Shown: in pieces, positions 1 to 10,577 of the stretch
Position numbering within the stretch: position 1 is the first letter of the stretch
Layout: each line of letters starts with the position of its first letter
Assembly (NCBI GenBank): GCA_030688605.1
Contig: JAUYJB010000108.1
Location: 1 to 32,235 of the forward strand
Reading direction: 5' to 3'
DNA from: Hyphomicrobiales bacterium
GTDB lineage: Bacteria > Pseudomonadota > Alphaproteobacteria > Rhizobiales > NORP267
Length of the DNA: 32,235 bases
Notes under the pieces: generated by a model
What the model was told of the DNA's origin: nothing
The model's database searches: none
Seen by the model: the letters and a program-made list of their open reading frames with translations, nothing else
Position numbers and translations under genes: made by a program

Positions 1-43
1 GCTAATTACCTCAAGCATCGGGCGGATGTTAGCACTAAATTGT

Positions 44-1150
44 TCAAATTTTGTGAGCGACTCTTACAGATTGGTTAGCCGGCGCGCCATCCTTGTCGAT
101 TCCGCGGGCGCTGCACCAGGAATCGAGCGCCTGACGGGTTGCGGCAACGTCGTGGACGCGCTGGATCTGGACGCCCTCGGCGGCCGCCGCCAGCGCCATG
201 CCGAGCGAGCCGAAAACCCGCGCCTTGGCGCGGGCGACGCCGGTGACGTGGCCGACAAAGCCCTTGCGCGAGGCGCCGACAAGGAGCGGCACGCCGAGGC
301 CGTGATAGAGTGCAAGAGCCTCCATGATCTGCAGATTGTGGGCGAAGGTCTTGCCGAAGCCGATGCCGGGATCGACGGCGAGCCGCGCGCGCGCAATTCC
401 GGCCGCCTCGGCCGCGGCGAGACGCTCGGCGAGCGCGTCATAGACCTCGATGACCACGGCGCGGTAGCTGGGCGTCTCCTGCATGGTCTTGGGCTCGCCC
501 TTGCAGTGCATGAGCACCACATGGGCGTTCGAGGCGGCGGCGGCGGCAAGACTGTCCGGGTCATGGGTCAGGGCCGAAACGTCGTTGATGATCGCGGCGC
601 CGCGCGTGGTCGCTTCGCCCATCAGCGCCGCCTTGCGGGTGTCCACGGACAGCGGCACGCCGCAGCCGGCCATGGCCTCGATCACCGGCATCACCCGCTC
701 GCGTTCGAGCGAAAGGGCAACCGTATCGGAGCCGGGTCTCGTCGATTCGCCGCCGATATCGAGAATGTCGGCGCCCTCGGCGATGAGCCGCCGGCAATAG
801 GCAACGGCCTCCTCGGGGCCGGCGAAGGCGCCGCCATCGGAAAAGCTGTCGGGCGTCACGTTGACGATGCCCATCAACAGCGGCCGGTCAAGCGATAGGC
901 CGGCGAAGGCGCCGCGCGGGGCGGTGATGCGATCGAGGACGGCTGTAAGGTCGGGATCGCCCGCTTCGCTCAGACGGGCCGCGTCGAGGTAGCGGCTTTG
1001 CGCTGCCCCCGGTTTTCCTTCGATGACCATGGCGCCGGCAAAGGCGAGCGGGCCGCCGGCAAGCCACAGCGCCACCTTCTCGGCGACCAGCCGGCGCGCG
1101 AAATCGCCCGCGATCAGACCCACCGGGCGAAGATACAGACCTTGGCGCAT
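44..1150 (-). CDS. folP: Dihydropteroate synthase with N-terminal extension
   Basis: Condenses 6-hydroxymethyl-dihydropterin diphosphate with p-aminobenzoate to make dihydropteroate in cytosolic folate synthesis. The TIM-barrel signatures are visible: GIVNVTPDSFSDGG at about residues 94-107 and DIGGESTRPGS at about 131-141. The protein is 368 aa, against roughly 280 for the usual enzyme, because about 90 residues precede the first barrel strand. These begin with an YLRPVGL-type segment; extended FolP proteins of this sort are, as far as I recall, seen in other alphaproteobacteria, so I keep the ATG at 1150. It lies downstream of ftsH on the same strand, separated by a likely terminator, so it may have its own promoter. 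The stop is at 44-46. In related genomes glmM often follows, outside this window. Confidence 0.93.
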   Translation of the reverse strand: MRQGLYLRPVGLIAGDFARRLVAEKVALWLAGGPLAFAGAMVIEGKPGAAQSRYLDAARLSEAGDPDLTAVLDRITAPRGAFAGLSLDRPLLMGIVNVTPDSFSDGGAFAGPEEAVAYCRRLIAEGADILDIGGESTRPGSDTVALSLERERVMPVIEAMAGCGVPLSVDTRKAALMGEATTRGAAIINDVSALTHDPDSLAAAAASNAHVVLMHCKGEPKTMQETPSYRAVVIEVYDALAERLAAAEAAGIARARLAVDPGIGFGKTFAHNLQIMEALALYHGLGVPLLVGASRKGFVGHVTGVARAKARVFGSLGMALAAAAEGVQIQRVHDVAATRQALDSWCSARGIDKDGAPANQSVRVAHKI

Positions 1151-1177
1151 CGTCTGGCGCGCTCTCCGGGCAAATGG

Positions 1178-1200
1178 AAAGCGGGGCCCGTGGGCCCCGC
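1178..1200 (-). terminator. Probable Rho-independent terminator after ftsH
   Basis: Positions 1181-1200 form a near-perfect GC-only hairpin (GCGGGGCC, short loop, GGCCCCGC). Read on the minus strand it lies about 20 bp past the ftsH stop and is followed by TTTCC. The T-tract is short, so termination may be partial. It separates ftsH from folP. Confidence 0.6.
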
Positions 1201-1220
1201 CTGAATTTCATGCCTGCCGG

Positions 1221-3161
<1,941 letters not shown>

Positions 3162-3251
3162 CTTCTAGCCTATATGCGCCTCGACGGAGGACCGGCATGG
3201 GGTGACACAGCGCGGCGTCCGCCCCTCCGGGCGCCGCTCGCGATGCCGATA

Positions 3252-3280
3252 ACATAGGTCTTGCAGCGACCTATGCCAAG
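3252..3280 (-). promoter_or_regulatory. Candidate sigma-32-type promoter for ftsH
   Basis: On the minus strand, CTTG (3280-3277) is followed after 18 bp by CCTATGT (3258-3252). This resembles the CTTG...CYTATNT heat-shock consensus reported for alphaproteobacteria, with a slightly long spacer. The predicted start would leave an 80-90 nt leader before ftsH. The same bases also form an 8-bp perfect inverted repeat (3253-3260 with 3268-3275), so this could instead be a structural or operator element. Confidence 0.4.
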
Positions 3281-3315
3281 CGGCCCGGCCCTTTCAGCCC
3301 TCCAATAGCATAGGA

Positions 3316-4641
3316 TCATGTCGAACCGGTTACCAGGGGAGCCAGCGATTCGCCGCGCGACAGAATGCTGCCGATGAATGTGGCCCGAAATGCGGCCTGC
3401 GGCCGCGCAACGGCAACGATATGCGGCGCGGCGACTATTTTTCCGTTGCGCCAGAAGGAGATGCAGGTGCGGCCGATGTGCGCCGGCAGGCCCGGTTTCT
3501 CCCCGCAAAGCCCGGCAACTTCCCGCCAGCCCTCTTCGCCCAGCGCCCGCACCGCGACCGGCCCCGCCTCCTCAGCGGCGATCTCGACGTGGAAGCGGCC
3601 GTCCCACAGCGCCGATTTGCCTGGATCGAGGCTGATTTCCGGCAGGCCGGCGCGTCCGGCCTCGCGCCAGATCAGGACCTCCTCGCGGCTCGCCGCGATG
3701 CGGCAGCCGGCAAGTGTCCAGCGGCCCCGATCCGTCTCCTTGAGGCCGGAGAAGAGCCGCTCGAGGCGCTCGAGGCGCGGCCGATAGGGCTTGCCTGCGA
3801 CCGCCATCAGGGCGCGCGCCAACAGCCGCAGCGCGATTTCCGCGGGCGCCGCCGAGAGCGCCTCCCGGTCGATGGTGCAGAAGCCCGCCGGTTCCAGGCG
3901 CGCCGCCGCGCGGGCAAGATCGTCCGTCGCCGCTTCGAGCGCCAGTCGGGCGCGGCGCATATGCCGGGCGGTCGCGGCCAGCCGTTCGGCGCTCACGCCC
4001 TCCTCGGCCAGGCGTTCAAGGACGGCGCGCATGCGCACGCGGGCAAAGCGCTTGTCCTCGTTGCCGGGGTCTTCGATCCAGTCCTGGCCGGCCGCCTTGA
4101 GCGTCGCCTTGAGCCGCGCGCGCGGCACGTCGAGCAGCGGACGGAACAGCGTAATCCCCATCATCTCGCTCACCGCATCCATCGCCGACAGCCCGTCGAC
4201 GCCGGAGCCGCGCGCAAGCCGCATCAAAAACGTCTCGGCCTGGTCGTCGCGGTGATGGGCGCTCACCAGGGCCGCGATGCCGTCGCGGTGGCAGGCCTCG
4301 GCCAAGAGCCGGTAGCGGGCCGCGCGCGCCGCGGCCTGGATGTTGCTTTTCGGCTTGTCGCCGCGCCAGGTGAGGATTTCGTGGGCCAGGCCGAGCGCGA
4401 GGGCCCATTCGCCGACGCTTTCGGCTTCCTTGCGCGAACCCGCCCTGAGGCCGTGATCGACGGTAAAGACGCTGAGTTCAGGCCCGCCCGCGCCCGTCTT
4501 CTTCCAGCGCGCCAGGAGCAGCATCAAGGCGGTGGAGTCGGCGCCGCCGGAGACCGCGACCGCAAGCCTCGGCGAGGCCGACAGGGCTGCGAACAGGCGG
4601 TTTGCCTCCGCCGCGCCGATCGGTGCGCTAGCAGCCGGCAC
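3316..4641 (-). CDS. tilS: tRNA(Ile)-lysidine synthetase
   Basis: Attaches lysine to C34 of the CAU-anticodon tRNA-Ile so that it reads AUA; it acts in the cytosol and is usually essential. The N-type ATP-pyrophosphatase P-loop SGGADS is at residues 31-36, followed by the HHRDDQAETFLMRLARGSG segment typical of TilS. The 441-aa length includes the C-terminal substrate-binding portion. The start is GTG at 4641, and the gene overlaps the end of cpoB by 14 bp, which suggests translational coupling to the tol-pal operon. The order cpoB-tilS-ftsH is standard in alphaproteobacteria. Confidence 0.95.
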   Translation of the reverse strand: MPAASAPIGAAEANRLFAALSASPRLAVAVSGGADSTALMLLLARWKKTGAGGPELSVFTVDHGLRAGSRKEAESVGEWALALGLAHEILTWRGDKPKSNIQAAARAARYRLLAEACHRDGIAALVSAHHRDDQAETFLMRLARGSGVDGLSAMDAVSEMMGITLFRPLLDVPRARLKATLKAAGQDWIEDPGNEDKRFARVRMRAVLERLAEEGVSAERLAATARHMRRARLALEAATDDLARAAARLEPAGFCTIDREALSAAPAEIALRLLARALMAVAGKPYRPRLERLERLFSGLKETDRGRWTLAGCRIAASREEVLIWREAGRAGLPEISLDPGKSALWDGRFHVEIAAEEAGPVAVRALGEEGWREVAGLCGEKPGLPAHIGRTCISFWRNGKIVAAPHIVAVARPQAAFRATFIGSILSRGESLAPLVTGST

Positions 4642-5692
4642 CCTTTCGCTCCGCCCGCGCCCGATCCTTCATCGCCGTGGAAGCCTTGGGGAACTTCTGG
4701 CCGAACTCATCGAAGCTGGCGCAGGCCGCCTCCTTCTGGCCCAACGCCTGCAGCGACATGGCGAGCTTCAACAGGCTGTCAGGCGCCTTGTTGCTCGAAC
4801 CGAAGCGCCGATAGCCGGTCAGGAAGGCATCGGCGGCTTCGCGATACTCACCCTGGGCGTAGAGGCTCTCGCCGAACCAATATTGCGCGTTGGCGGCGAG
4901 CTTGTCTTGCGGATAGCGGACGAGAAAGTCGGCAAACGCGCTCTGGGCGGCCTCATAGTCGCGCTGCAGAATGAAGGCATAGGCCACATCATAGGCGGTC
5001 TGCGGGTCGGTCGGCACGGCGAGGGTGACCTCGGCCGGGTTGCTGCCGCTAGGCGGCGGGAACGGCCCCGCGCCGCCGAGGCTGGGCGGCGTGCCGTCGA
5101 ACCCGGGCTGGGCGCCGCCGAGGCCGGGCGGGCTGATGTCCATCGGCCCGGACTCGGCCGGGAAACCGGCTCCCGGCGGCGGCGCCAACGGTCTGATGCC
5201 GCCATAGGTCTGCGGCTGCGAAGAGGGCTGCTGCGGCGCCGGCGGATTTGCGCCGCCGAAGTTCTGGGGCCGCCACGAGTGCGGCGGCTCCGGCATCGGC
5301 CGCGACGGCACGCCCGCCGAACCGGTTTGTCGCGACGCGTCGGAGCCGTTGGCGCCGAGCTCGCGGAAGCGAAACTCGGCGTCTTCCTGGAAGCGGCGCA
5401 GATTTTCCTCGAGCTGGCGGATGCGAAACTCGTATTGCTCGATCTGGCCGGTCAGGTTCCTGATCTGAGCCTCGAGCTGGTCGATGCGCAGCGTCAGATC
5501 GGAATCGTTCGATTGGCGGCCGAACAGGCTGAACCTGGGGCTTGGCACCGGCTCGCTCGGCAGGGTCTGCGCAAAGGCCGGCGCGCTCCCGAAGACCGCC
5601 AAGGCGAGCGCGGGTCCCGCAAGGGCGCGCCAGCCGCGGCGCGGCAGGGCGCCAAGACGGCGCGAGCTTTGGGTTAGGGCTTGTCTCATCAT
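4628..5692 (-). CDS. cpoB: Cell division coordinator CpoB / tol-pal system protein YbgF
   Basis: Periplasmic protein that, in E. coli, links Tol energy state to peptidoglycan synthesis at the septum. An N-terminal signal peptide ends near APAFA-Q (about residue 41). Then come a coiled coil of heptads rich in Leu, Glu and Arg (about 60-110), which in the family mediates trimerisation, a Pro/Gly-rich linker of about 100 residues, and C-terminal TPRs that include the AYDVAYAFILQRDYEAA and YWFGESLYAQGEY helices. Two adjacent ATG codons (5692 and 5689) compete as start; the first is given. It lies immediately downstream of pal and overlaps tilS. Confidence 0.93.
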   Translation of the reverse strand: MMRQALTQSSRRLGALPRRGWRALAGPALALAVFGSAPAFAQTLPSEPVPSPRFSLFGRQSNDSDLTLRIDQLEAQIRNLTGQIEQYEFRIRQLEENLRRFQEDAEFRFRELGANGSDASRQTGSAGVPSRPMPEPPHSWRPQNFGGANPPAPQQPSSQPQTYGGIRPLAPPPGAGFPAESGPMDISPPGLGGAQPGFDGTPPSLGGAGPFPPPSGSNPAEVTLAVPTDPQTAYDVAYAFILQRDYEAAQSAFADFLVRYPQDKLAANAQYWFGESLYAQGEYREAADAFLTGYRRFGSSNKAPDSLLKLAMSLQALGQKEAACASFDEFGQKFPKASTAMKDRARAERKGAGC

Positions 5693-5749
5693 CTCAATTA
5701 AGCCTTGTCATTGGGCCGGTCGCGCCCCCCAACGCCCGGCAGGGCCGGC

Positions 5750-6241
5750 CTAGCCGGTCTCGCTTCCGCCGATGACCGTCACCGCGCGGCGGTTCTGCGA
5801 CCAGCAGGAAATGTCGTCGCAGACGGCAACCGGGCGCTCCTTACCATAGGAGATGGTGCGCAGCCGTGATACGTCCACCCCCCTGCTTACCAAATAATTG
5901 CGCGTCGCGGTCGCCCGCCGCGCCCCGAGCGCCAGATTATACTCGCGCGTGCCGCGCTCGTCGGCATGGCCCTCGATCAGGATCGGATAGGACGAATATT
6001 TTTTCAGCCACGCCGCCTGCTTGTCGAGCGTGTCGCGCGACTGCGGCGACAGTTCGGCGCTGTCGGTTTCGAAAAATACCCGGTCGCCGGCGTTGACAAC
6101 GAAATCCTGGACGGTGCCGGGAACCGCCGCCACGGCGCCGTCGAGCGTGCTCGACGTCGTCGAACAGGCAACCAGCGTCAGCGCCGCGGCGAGAACCGCC
6201 CCTTTGGCGATGAAGCGCCTGAATTTCAGCATTATGCGCAT
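5750..6241 (-). CDS. pal: Peptidoglycan-associated lipoprotein Pal
   Basis: Outer-membrane lipoprotein that binds peptidoglycan and TolB, so that the Tol motor can draw the outer membrane inward at division. The lipobox LVAC places the lipidated cysteine at residue 26. The OmpA-type domain follows, with FFETDSAEL, EGHADERGTREYNLALGARRA and the final QNRRAVTV motif. I chose the ATG at 6241 because a GGAG-containing ribosome site precedes it and it gives a compact signal peptide; a longer in-frame ORF begins at 6268 and another ATG lies at 6232. The length is 163 aa, normal for the family. Confidence 0.95.
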   Translation of the reverse strand: MRIMLKFRRFIAKGAVLAAALTLVACSTTSSTLDGAVAAVPGTVQDFVVNAGDRVFFETDSAELSPQSRDTLDKQAAWLKKYSSYPILIEGHADERGTREYNLALGARRATATRNYLVSRGVDVSRLRTISYGKERPVAVCDDISCWSQNRRAVTVIGGSETG

Positions 6242-6300
6242 CTTTTCGTCTCCTCTCCCCCAACACATGGAGGTCTTGCCCGGCCTGCCCGGCCGACGCG

Positions 6301-7653
6301 TCAGTTGATCAGGGGCGACCAGGCCGGATCCGACGCAAAGTGCGGCGTATCGATCTGGCGCTCATTGTAGCCGGTCAAATCGACCGACCACAGTTTCGGT
6401 CCGCCGTTCTCGCCCGGCGTGTCGCGAAAAAACATGATGACCCGGCCGTTCGGCGCCCAGGTCGGTCCCTCATTGTGATAGCCCTCGGTGAGAATGCGTT
6501 CCCCGGATCCGTCCGGCCGCAGCACGCCGATCAGGAAGCGGCCGGCATGGCGCTGGGTGAAGGCGATGAGGTCGCCGCGCGGCGACCAGACCGGGGTCGA
6601 ATAGATGCCCTCGCCGAAGGAAATGCGCTGCTGGTTCGTCCCGTCGGCGTTCATCACATAGATCTGCTGAGTGCCGCCGCGATCGGATTCGAAGGTGACC
6701 TGGCGGCCGTCGGGCGAATAGGACGGCGCGGTGTCGATCGCCGGCGTATCGGTGAGCCGGGTGGTGGCGCGGCTGCGCAGGTCCATGGCGTAGATGTTGG
6801 CGTTGCCGCCGCTCTGCAGGCTCATGATGACGCGCTGGCCGTCGGGCGAGAAGCGCGGCGCGAAAGTCATGCCCGGAAAGTCGCCGACGATTTCGCGCTG
6901 CCCGGTCTCGATATTGAAGAGATGGACGCGCGGCTGGTCGCCGCGGCCGAAGGACATGTAGGTGATCTCCTGGCTCGTCGGGCTGAAGCGCGGGGTGAGG
7001 ACCAATTCCCCCCCGTCCGTGAGAACCCGCATATTGGCGCCGTCCTGGTCCATGATCGCCAGGCTCTTGATGCGCGCGTCCTTGGGACCGGTCTCGTCGA
7101 CGAACACGATGCGGGTGTCGAAATAGCCGCTCTCTCCGGTCAGGCGCTGATAGATGGCGTCGCTGACGACATGGGCGACGCGGCGCCAATTGTCCGGCGT
7201 GGTGAAGAATTGCTGCCCGGCCATCTGCTGGCCGGCCAATACGTCCCAGAGGCGGAACTCGGCGCGCAGCCGGCCGTCCTTGAGCAGGGCGACATGGCCG
7301 GTGACCAGCGCCTGGGCGTTGATGATGCGCCAGTCGCCGAAGCGCGGCGTCGCGTTGACGTCGCGGATCTTCTCGATGAAGGCGGCCTTGTCGATCGGCG
7401 CGAACAGACCGGAGCGGACCAGATTGCCCTGGATGACATTGGCAATGTCGGCGCCAAGCTGGGCATCGTCCGGATTGCCGCCGATAAAGTCGGGTATGGC
7501 CACGGGAAGCGGCTGGATATTGCCCTGGGTGATGTCGATCTCGATCACGGCATGGGCCGGACGCGGCCAGGCCAGCACCGCGATGGCGGCGATCACCAGG
7601 AAAGCCCTTCCAATCCGGGTCAGGGTCGCAAAGCCGGCTTTGCCTCGAGCCAT
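6301..7653 (-). CDS. tolB: Tol-Pal system beta-propeller protein TolB
   Basis: Periplasmic protein that cycles between Pal and TolA. A Sec signal peptide ends at PRPAHA-V, followed by the D1 domain with [13 protein letters not shown]. The C-terminal six-bladed propeller shows repeated [24 protein letters not shown] blade motifs. The open frame extends upstream to 7965, but that extension is the shadow of tolA. The ATG at 7653 yields a proper signal peptide and a normal 450-aa protein. It lies 28 bp downstream of tolA. Confidence 0.96.
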   Translation of the reverse strand: MARGKAGFATLTRIGRAFLVIAAIAVLAWPRPAHAVIEIDITQGNIQPLPVAIPDFIGGNPDDAQLGADIANVIQGNLVRSGLFAPIDKAAFIEKIRDVNATPRFGDWRIINAQALVTGHVALLKDGRLRAEFRLWDVLAGQQMAGQQFFTTPDNWRRVAHVVSDAIYQRLTGESGYFDTRIVFVDETGPKDARIKSLAIMDQDGANMRVLTDGGELVLTPRFSPTSQEITYMSFGRGDQPRVHLFNIETGQREIVGDFPGMTFAPRFSPDGQRVIMSLQSGGNANIYAMDLRSRATTRLTDTPAIDTAPSYSPDGRQVTFESDRGGTQQIYVMNADGTNQQRISFGEGIYSTPVWSPRGDLIAFTQRHAGRFLIGVLRPDGSGERILTEGYHNEGPTWAPNGRVIMFFRDTPGENGGPKLWSVDLTGYNERQIDTPHFASDPAWSPLIN

Positions 7654-7681
7654 ATGACAGTTCTTCCGCTCGTCGCTACGA

Positions 7682-8650
7682 TTATCCGCCGAGCATTTCG
7701 CGCGGATCGAAATTGACTTTGATGTCGCGCCAGGCGTCGTATTTTCCCGCCGGCAGCTCGTAGGGCTGGCACCGCAGCACCGCCCGCCGGGCGGCATCGG
7801 CGGCGGCCAGGAACGCCAGGCCGGAGCCGCGGCTGAGGATGTCCGGCGGCCGCAACAAAGTGCCGTCCACGTTGAGCGCGAGTTGAATCTGCACGGCCAG
7901 GTCGGCCGCGCCCTGGACGCCGATCGGCGGGCTCCAGCACGGCGAGATCTGGGCCCGCAGCGCATCGAGCTCGCTGATACTCATGCGCGAATCAAGGCCG
8001 CGCGGATCGCCGGCGCCGGGAGGCTCGTCGGCGATCGGCTCGCCGCCGGCCGGCGCTTCGGCCTCCGCCGGTACCTTGTTGAGCAACGCCGCGATCTTGT
8101 CGGCATCGAAGGTGCGCTCCTTTTTTGGCGTCGCCGGCGGCGCGGGCCGCGGCGCATGTGCCGGGCGCACCGGCGGCAGCGGCGCCAGCGACACTTCCTT
8201 GTCCGGCACGCTTTCCGCGGTCTTTTCGGGCTCCGGTTTCGGCTCGGCCGTCTTCGGCGCCGGCGCCGCCTCCGGCTCAGGCTCCTTCTTCGGCTCCTCC
8301 ACGCGGGGCTGCGGCCTCGGCGCGACCGGCGTCGGGGTTGCGACCTTCGGCTCCTCGGGCTGCGGCGGCGGAGGCGGCGGAAGAGCTGCGACCCGCTTCA
8401 GCTTGTCCGTCTCTTCGCCGCTGCTGGTGTCGGGCTTCTCCGTCTCCGGCTTGCTCGGCGCCTGCTCCTTCTCCTGCGCCGGCTCCTTGACGCCTGCCTT
8501 CAGGCGGGTGAGCTCGGCCACCGTGACGATGTCGACGGGAAGCGCCTTCATCGGCTCGATCTCGTACGGCCTGGCCGTCGGAAAGGAGAAAGACGCCCAA
8601 GCGATAACCGACAGATGGGCGAAGAACGATATGGCGAGACTGACGCGCAC
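7682..8650 (-). CDS. tolA: Tol-Pal energy-transducing protein TolA
   Basis: Single-pass inner-membrane protein that carries the force of the TolQ-TolR motor across the periplasm to TolB and Pal. The N-terminal membrane helix is at about residues 4-24. A long Pro/Glu/Lys/Ala-rich arm (about 50-200) includes a run of six prolines. The C-terminal globular domain has two cysteines, PCWSPP and RCQPY, which could form a disulfide. The start is GTG at 8650, preceded by GGGAG seven bases upstream. The arm is proline-rich rather than the Ala/Lys helical type of E. coli. The call rests on position between tolR and tolB and on this architecture. Confidence 0.92.
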   Translation of the reverse strand: MRVSLAISFFAHLSVIAWASFSFPTARPYEIEPMKALPVDIVTVAELTRLKAGVKEPAQEKEQAPSKPETEKPDTSSGEETDKLKRVAALPPPPPPQPEEPKVATPTPVAPRPQPRVEEPKKEPEPEAAPAPKTAEPKPEPEKTAESVPDKEVSLAPLPPVRPAHAPRPAPPATPKKERTFDADKIAALLNKVPAEAEAPAGGEPIADEPPGAGDPRGLDSRMSISELDALRAQISPCWSPPIGVQGAADLAVQIQLALNVDGTLLRPPDILSRGSGLAFLAAADAARRAVLRCQPYELPAGKYDAWRDIKVNFDPREMLGG

Positions 8651-8662
8651 GCTTGTCTCCCG

Positions 8663-9106
8663 TCAACCTTGCTCTTCCAGCTCGGTCACCAGCGCGATGC
8701 GCTGGAAGCCGGCGGCGCTGATCGTTCCCATGATCCTCATCACCGTGCCGTAGTTCACCCGCCGGTCGCCGCGCACATAAATGCGCTCCTCATAGCCGTT
8801 GGAGGCTATGGCAAGCAGCTTGGGAACGATTTCGTCGAGCACGATTTCGGTATCCTGCAGGTAAATTTTCCCTTCCGTATCCACCGTGATGGTCAGTGGC
8901 TCCTTGTCGCCCTGAAGCTGCTGCGCCTTGGTCTGCGGCAGATCGATCGGCACGCCGACCGTCAACAGCGGCGCGGTGACCATAAACACGATCAGCAGCA
9001 CCAGCATGACGTCGACCAGCGGGGTGACGTTGATCTCCGACATCGGCCGGTAGCGGCTGGTCCGCCGCCGCCGGATATTGCCATTTCCCGCCAATCCGCT
9101 GGCCAT
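8663..9106 (-). CDS. tolR: Tol-Pal proton-channel subunit TolR
   Basis: ExbD/TolR-family subunit that forms the proton path with TolQ in the inner membrane. The motif SEINVTPLVDVMLVLLIVF covers about residues 23-41; the aspartate in it (D32) corresponds to the protonatable residue of the family. A periplasmic domain follows. The length is 147 aa. Its ATG lies 3 bp beyond the tolQ stop, so the two are tightly coupled. Confidence 0.96.
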   Translation of the reverse strand: MASGLAGNGNIRRRRTSRYRPMSEINVTPLVDVMLVLLIVFMVTAPLLTVGVPIDLPQTKAQQLQGDKEPLTITVDTEGKIYLQDTEIVLDEIVPKLLAIASNGYEERIYVRGDRRVNYGTVMRIMGTISAAGFQRIALVTELEEQG

Positions 9107-9109
9107 GGA

Positions 9110-9835
9110 TCAGCCCTGCTCGTCGAGCTGGCGCGACAGAATCGCCGAGAACTCGTTGGCGAACCCTTCCAGGCGCATGGCATGGCGCGCCAGATGATGC
9201 GAGAACTTATTGTAGAACACAACCGCCGGGATCGCCGCCAGCAGGCCGAGCGCGGTGGCGAACAACGCCTCGGCGATGCCCGGGGCGACCACGGCAAGGT
9301 TGGTGTTCTTGCTCACGGCGATGGCCTGGAAGCTGGTCATGATCCCCCATACGGTACCAAAAAGGCCGATAAAGGGCGCCGTCGAGCCGACCGTGGCGAG
9401 GAACAGGAGCCGCCGTTCGAGGCGCTCCATCTCGCGCGCGATGGTCACGTCCATGACCTTCTCGATGCGCGTGGCCAGGCTGCCGCGCGGGCGTGCGCCG
9501 CCTTCATGCGAGCGCTTCCATTCCCGCATGGCGGCGACAAACAGCGCCGCCATGGAGCTCGTCGGCTTGTGAATGAGGCTGCCATAGAGCTCCTCGAGCG
9601 ACTGGCCCGACCAGAACACCTCCTCGAAGTGGTCCGCCTGCCGCTCGACGCGGCGCACGATCAGATACTTCTCGATAACGATGGCCCAGCACCAGACGGA
9701 GGCGGCGATGAGGCCGATCATCACGCTCTTGACGACAATATGCGCCTGCAGGAACAGCGCCAGAAACGAAAAGTCGCCCGTCGGCGCGATGATCGCAGCC
9801 TGAAAAAGTTCCGCTGAGCTAGCGGGCATCGGCAT
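9110..9835 (-). CDS. tolQ: Tol-Pal proton-channel subunit TolQ
   Basis: MotA/TolQ/ExbB-family inner-membrane protein that pairs with TolR to use the proton gradient. Three membrane helices are visible, at about residues 32-56, 145-170 and 183-207, with the family motif STAPFIGLFGTVWGIMTSF (151-169). The open frame runs to 10000, but the ATG at 9835 gives a normal 241-aa protein beginning MPMPASSAELFQ. The 55-codon upstream extension has no TolQ-like character. tolR follows after 3 bp. Confidence 0.96.
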   Translation of the reverse strand: MPMPASSAELFQAAIIAPTGDFSFLALFLQAHIVVKSVMIGLIAASVWCWAIVIEKYLIVRRVERQADHFEEVFWSGQSLEELYGSLIHKPTSSMAALFVAAMREWKRSHEGGARPRGSLATRIEKVMDVTIAREMERLERRLLFLATVGSTAPFIGLFGTVWGIMTSFQAIAVSKNTNLAVVAPGIAEALFATALGLLAAIPAVVFYNKFSHHLARHAMRLEGFANEFSAILSRQLDEQG

Positions 9836-10108
9836 GGCCTCGTCGGTTGCGGGCGTAAATGGATGAAGTCGGAACGATCGCATCCAACAGGGTACCGTGT
9901 CGCGCCACCCGCATGCGCCGCGGCATGCCCGGTGGACCCTGCCCCCGTGACGGGATGACCCCCCATAAACCCCACGAGTTGCGGGAGAATTGAAGGTCAA
10001 TATTGTCTAAACTATGACACATGGATGCTGGCACCGGTGTCCCTTTGGACCCCCGCGACTTGTCACCCGCCCAGACTTAACGGGTGGTAAACACGCGATG
10101 CCGCCAGC
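9836..10108 (-). other. Non-coding gap between ybgC and tolQ
   Basis: This 273-bp gap contains a 6-bp inverted repeat, CACCCG/CGGGTG (10064-10069 with 10081-10086), just past the ybgC stop but without a T-tract. It also has an unusually AT-rich patch at about 9995-10025, read TTTAGACAATATTGACC on the minus strand. The patch is the likeliest place for a tol-operon promoter, but I cannot fix the -35 and -10 boxes with confidence. Confidence 0.4.
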
Positions 10109-10573
10109 CTACTCGGAAAGTGGTTCAAGATAGGGCGCAAGCCGGCTCTTGAGGGCGGGCGGAAGCCTTCGCGGGCGGCCGCGCTTATCGACGACCACCA
10201 CCTTGACGCGCGCCGTGAACAGAATTTCGCCGTGACGGAGGATGCGCTGGTCAAGGCTCAGCGCCGCGCCCGACAGCTGCGCGAGCCGCGTTTCGACCTC
10301 CAGGGCGTCGTCCATCCCGGCCGGTTTGAGGAAATCGATGTCCATATGGCGCACCGCGAAGGCGAGCGGCTCGCCGGAGGCGGGCGCCTGCAATTGGCTG
10401 TGAAAGAGGCCCGTCAGACGCAGAAAGTCCGACCGGCCGCGCTCGCAGAAACGCAGATAGTTGGCGTGATAGACGGCGCCGGAAAAATCCGTGTCCTCGT
10501 AATAGACCCGTACCGGCAGGACGTGGCGGCGGTCTTCGAAGCGGCCGGCAAGATCCGGCCAGCGTTCAGCCAT
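10109..10573 (-). CDS. ybgC: Tol-Pal-associated acyl-CoA thioesterase YbgC
   Basis: Hot-dog-fold thioesterase that hydrolyses acyl-CoA; its link to the Tol-Pal operon is conserved though its exact role is debated. The motif VYYEDTDFSGAVYHANYLRF (about residues 24-43) contains the catalytic aspartate, probably D29 in YEDTD. Starting at the ATG at 10573 gives a normal 154-aa protein; the frame extends upstream only into ruvB. The start lies 4 bp after the ruvB stop, which suggests co-transcription with ruvCAB. Confidence 0.94.
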   Translation of the reverse strand: MAERWPDLAGRFEDRRHVLPVRVYYEDTDFSGAVYHANYLRFCERGRSDFLRLTGLFHSQLQAPASGEPLAFAVRHMDIDFLKPAGMDDALEVETRLAQLSGAALSLDQRILRHGEILFTARVKVVVVDKRGRPRRLPPALKSRLAPYLEPLSE

Positions 10574-10577
10574 CCCG

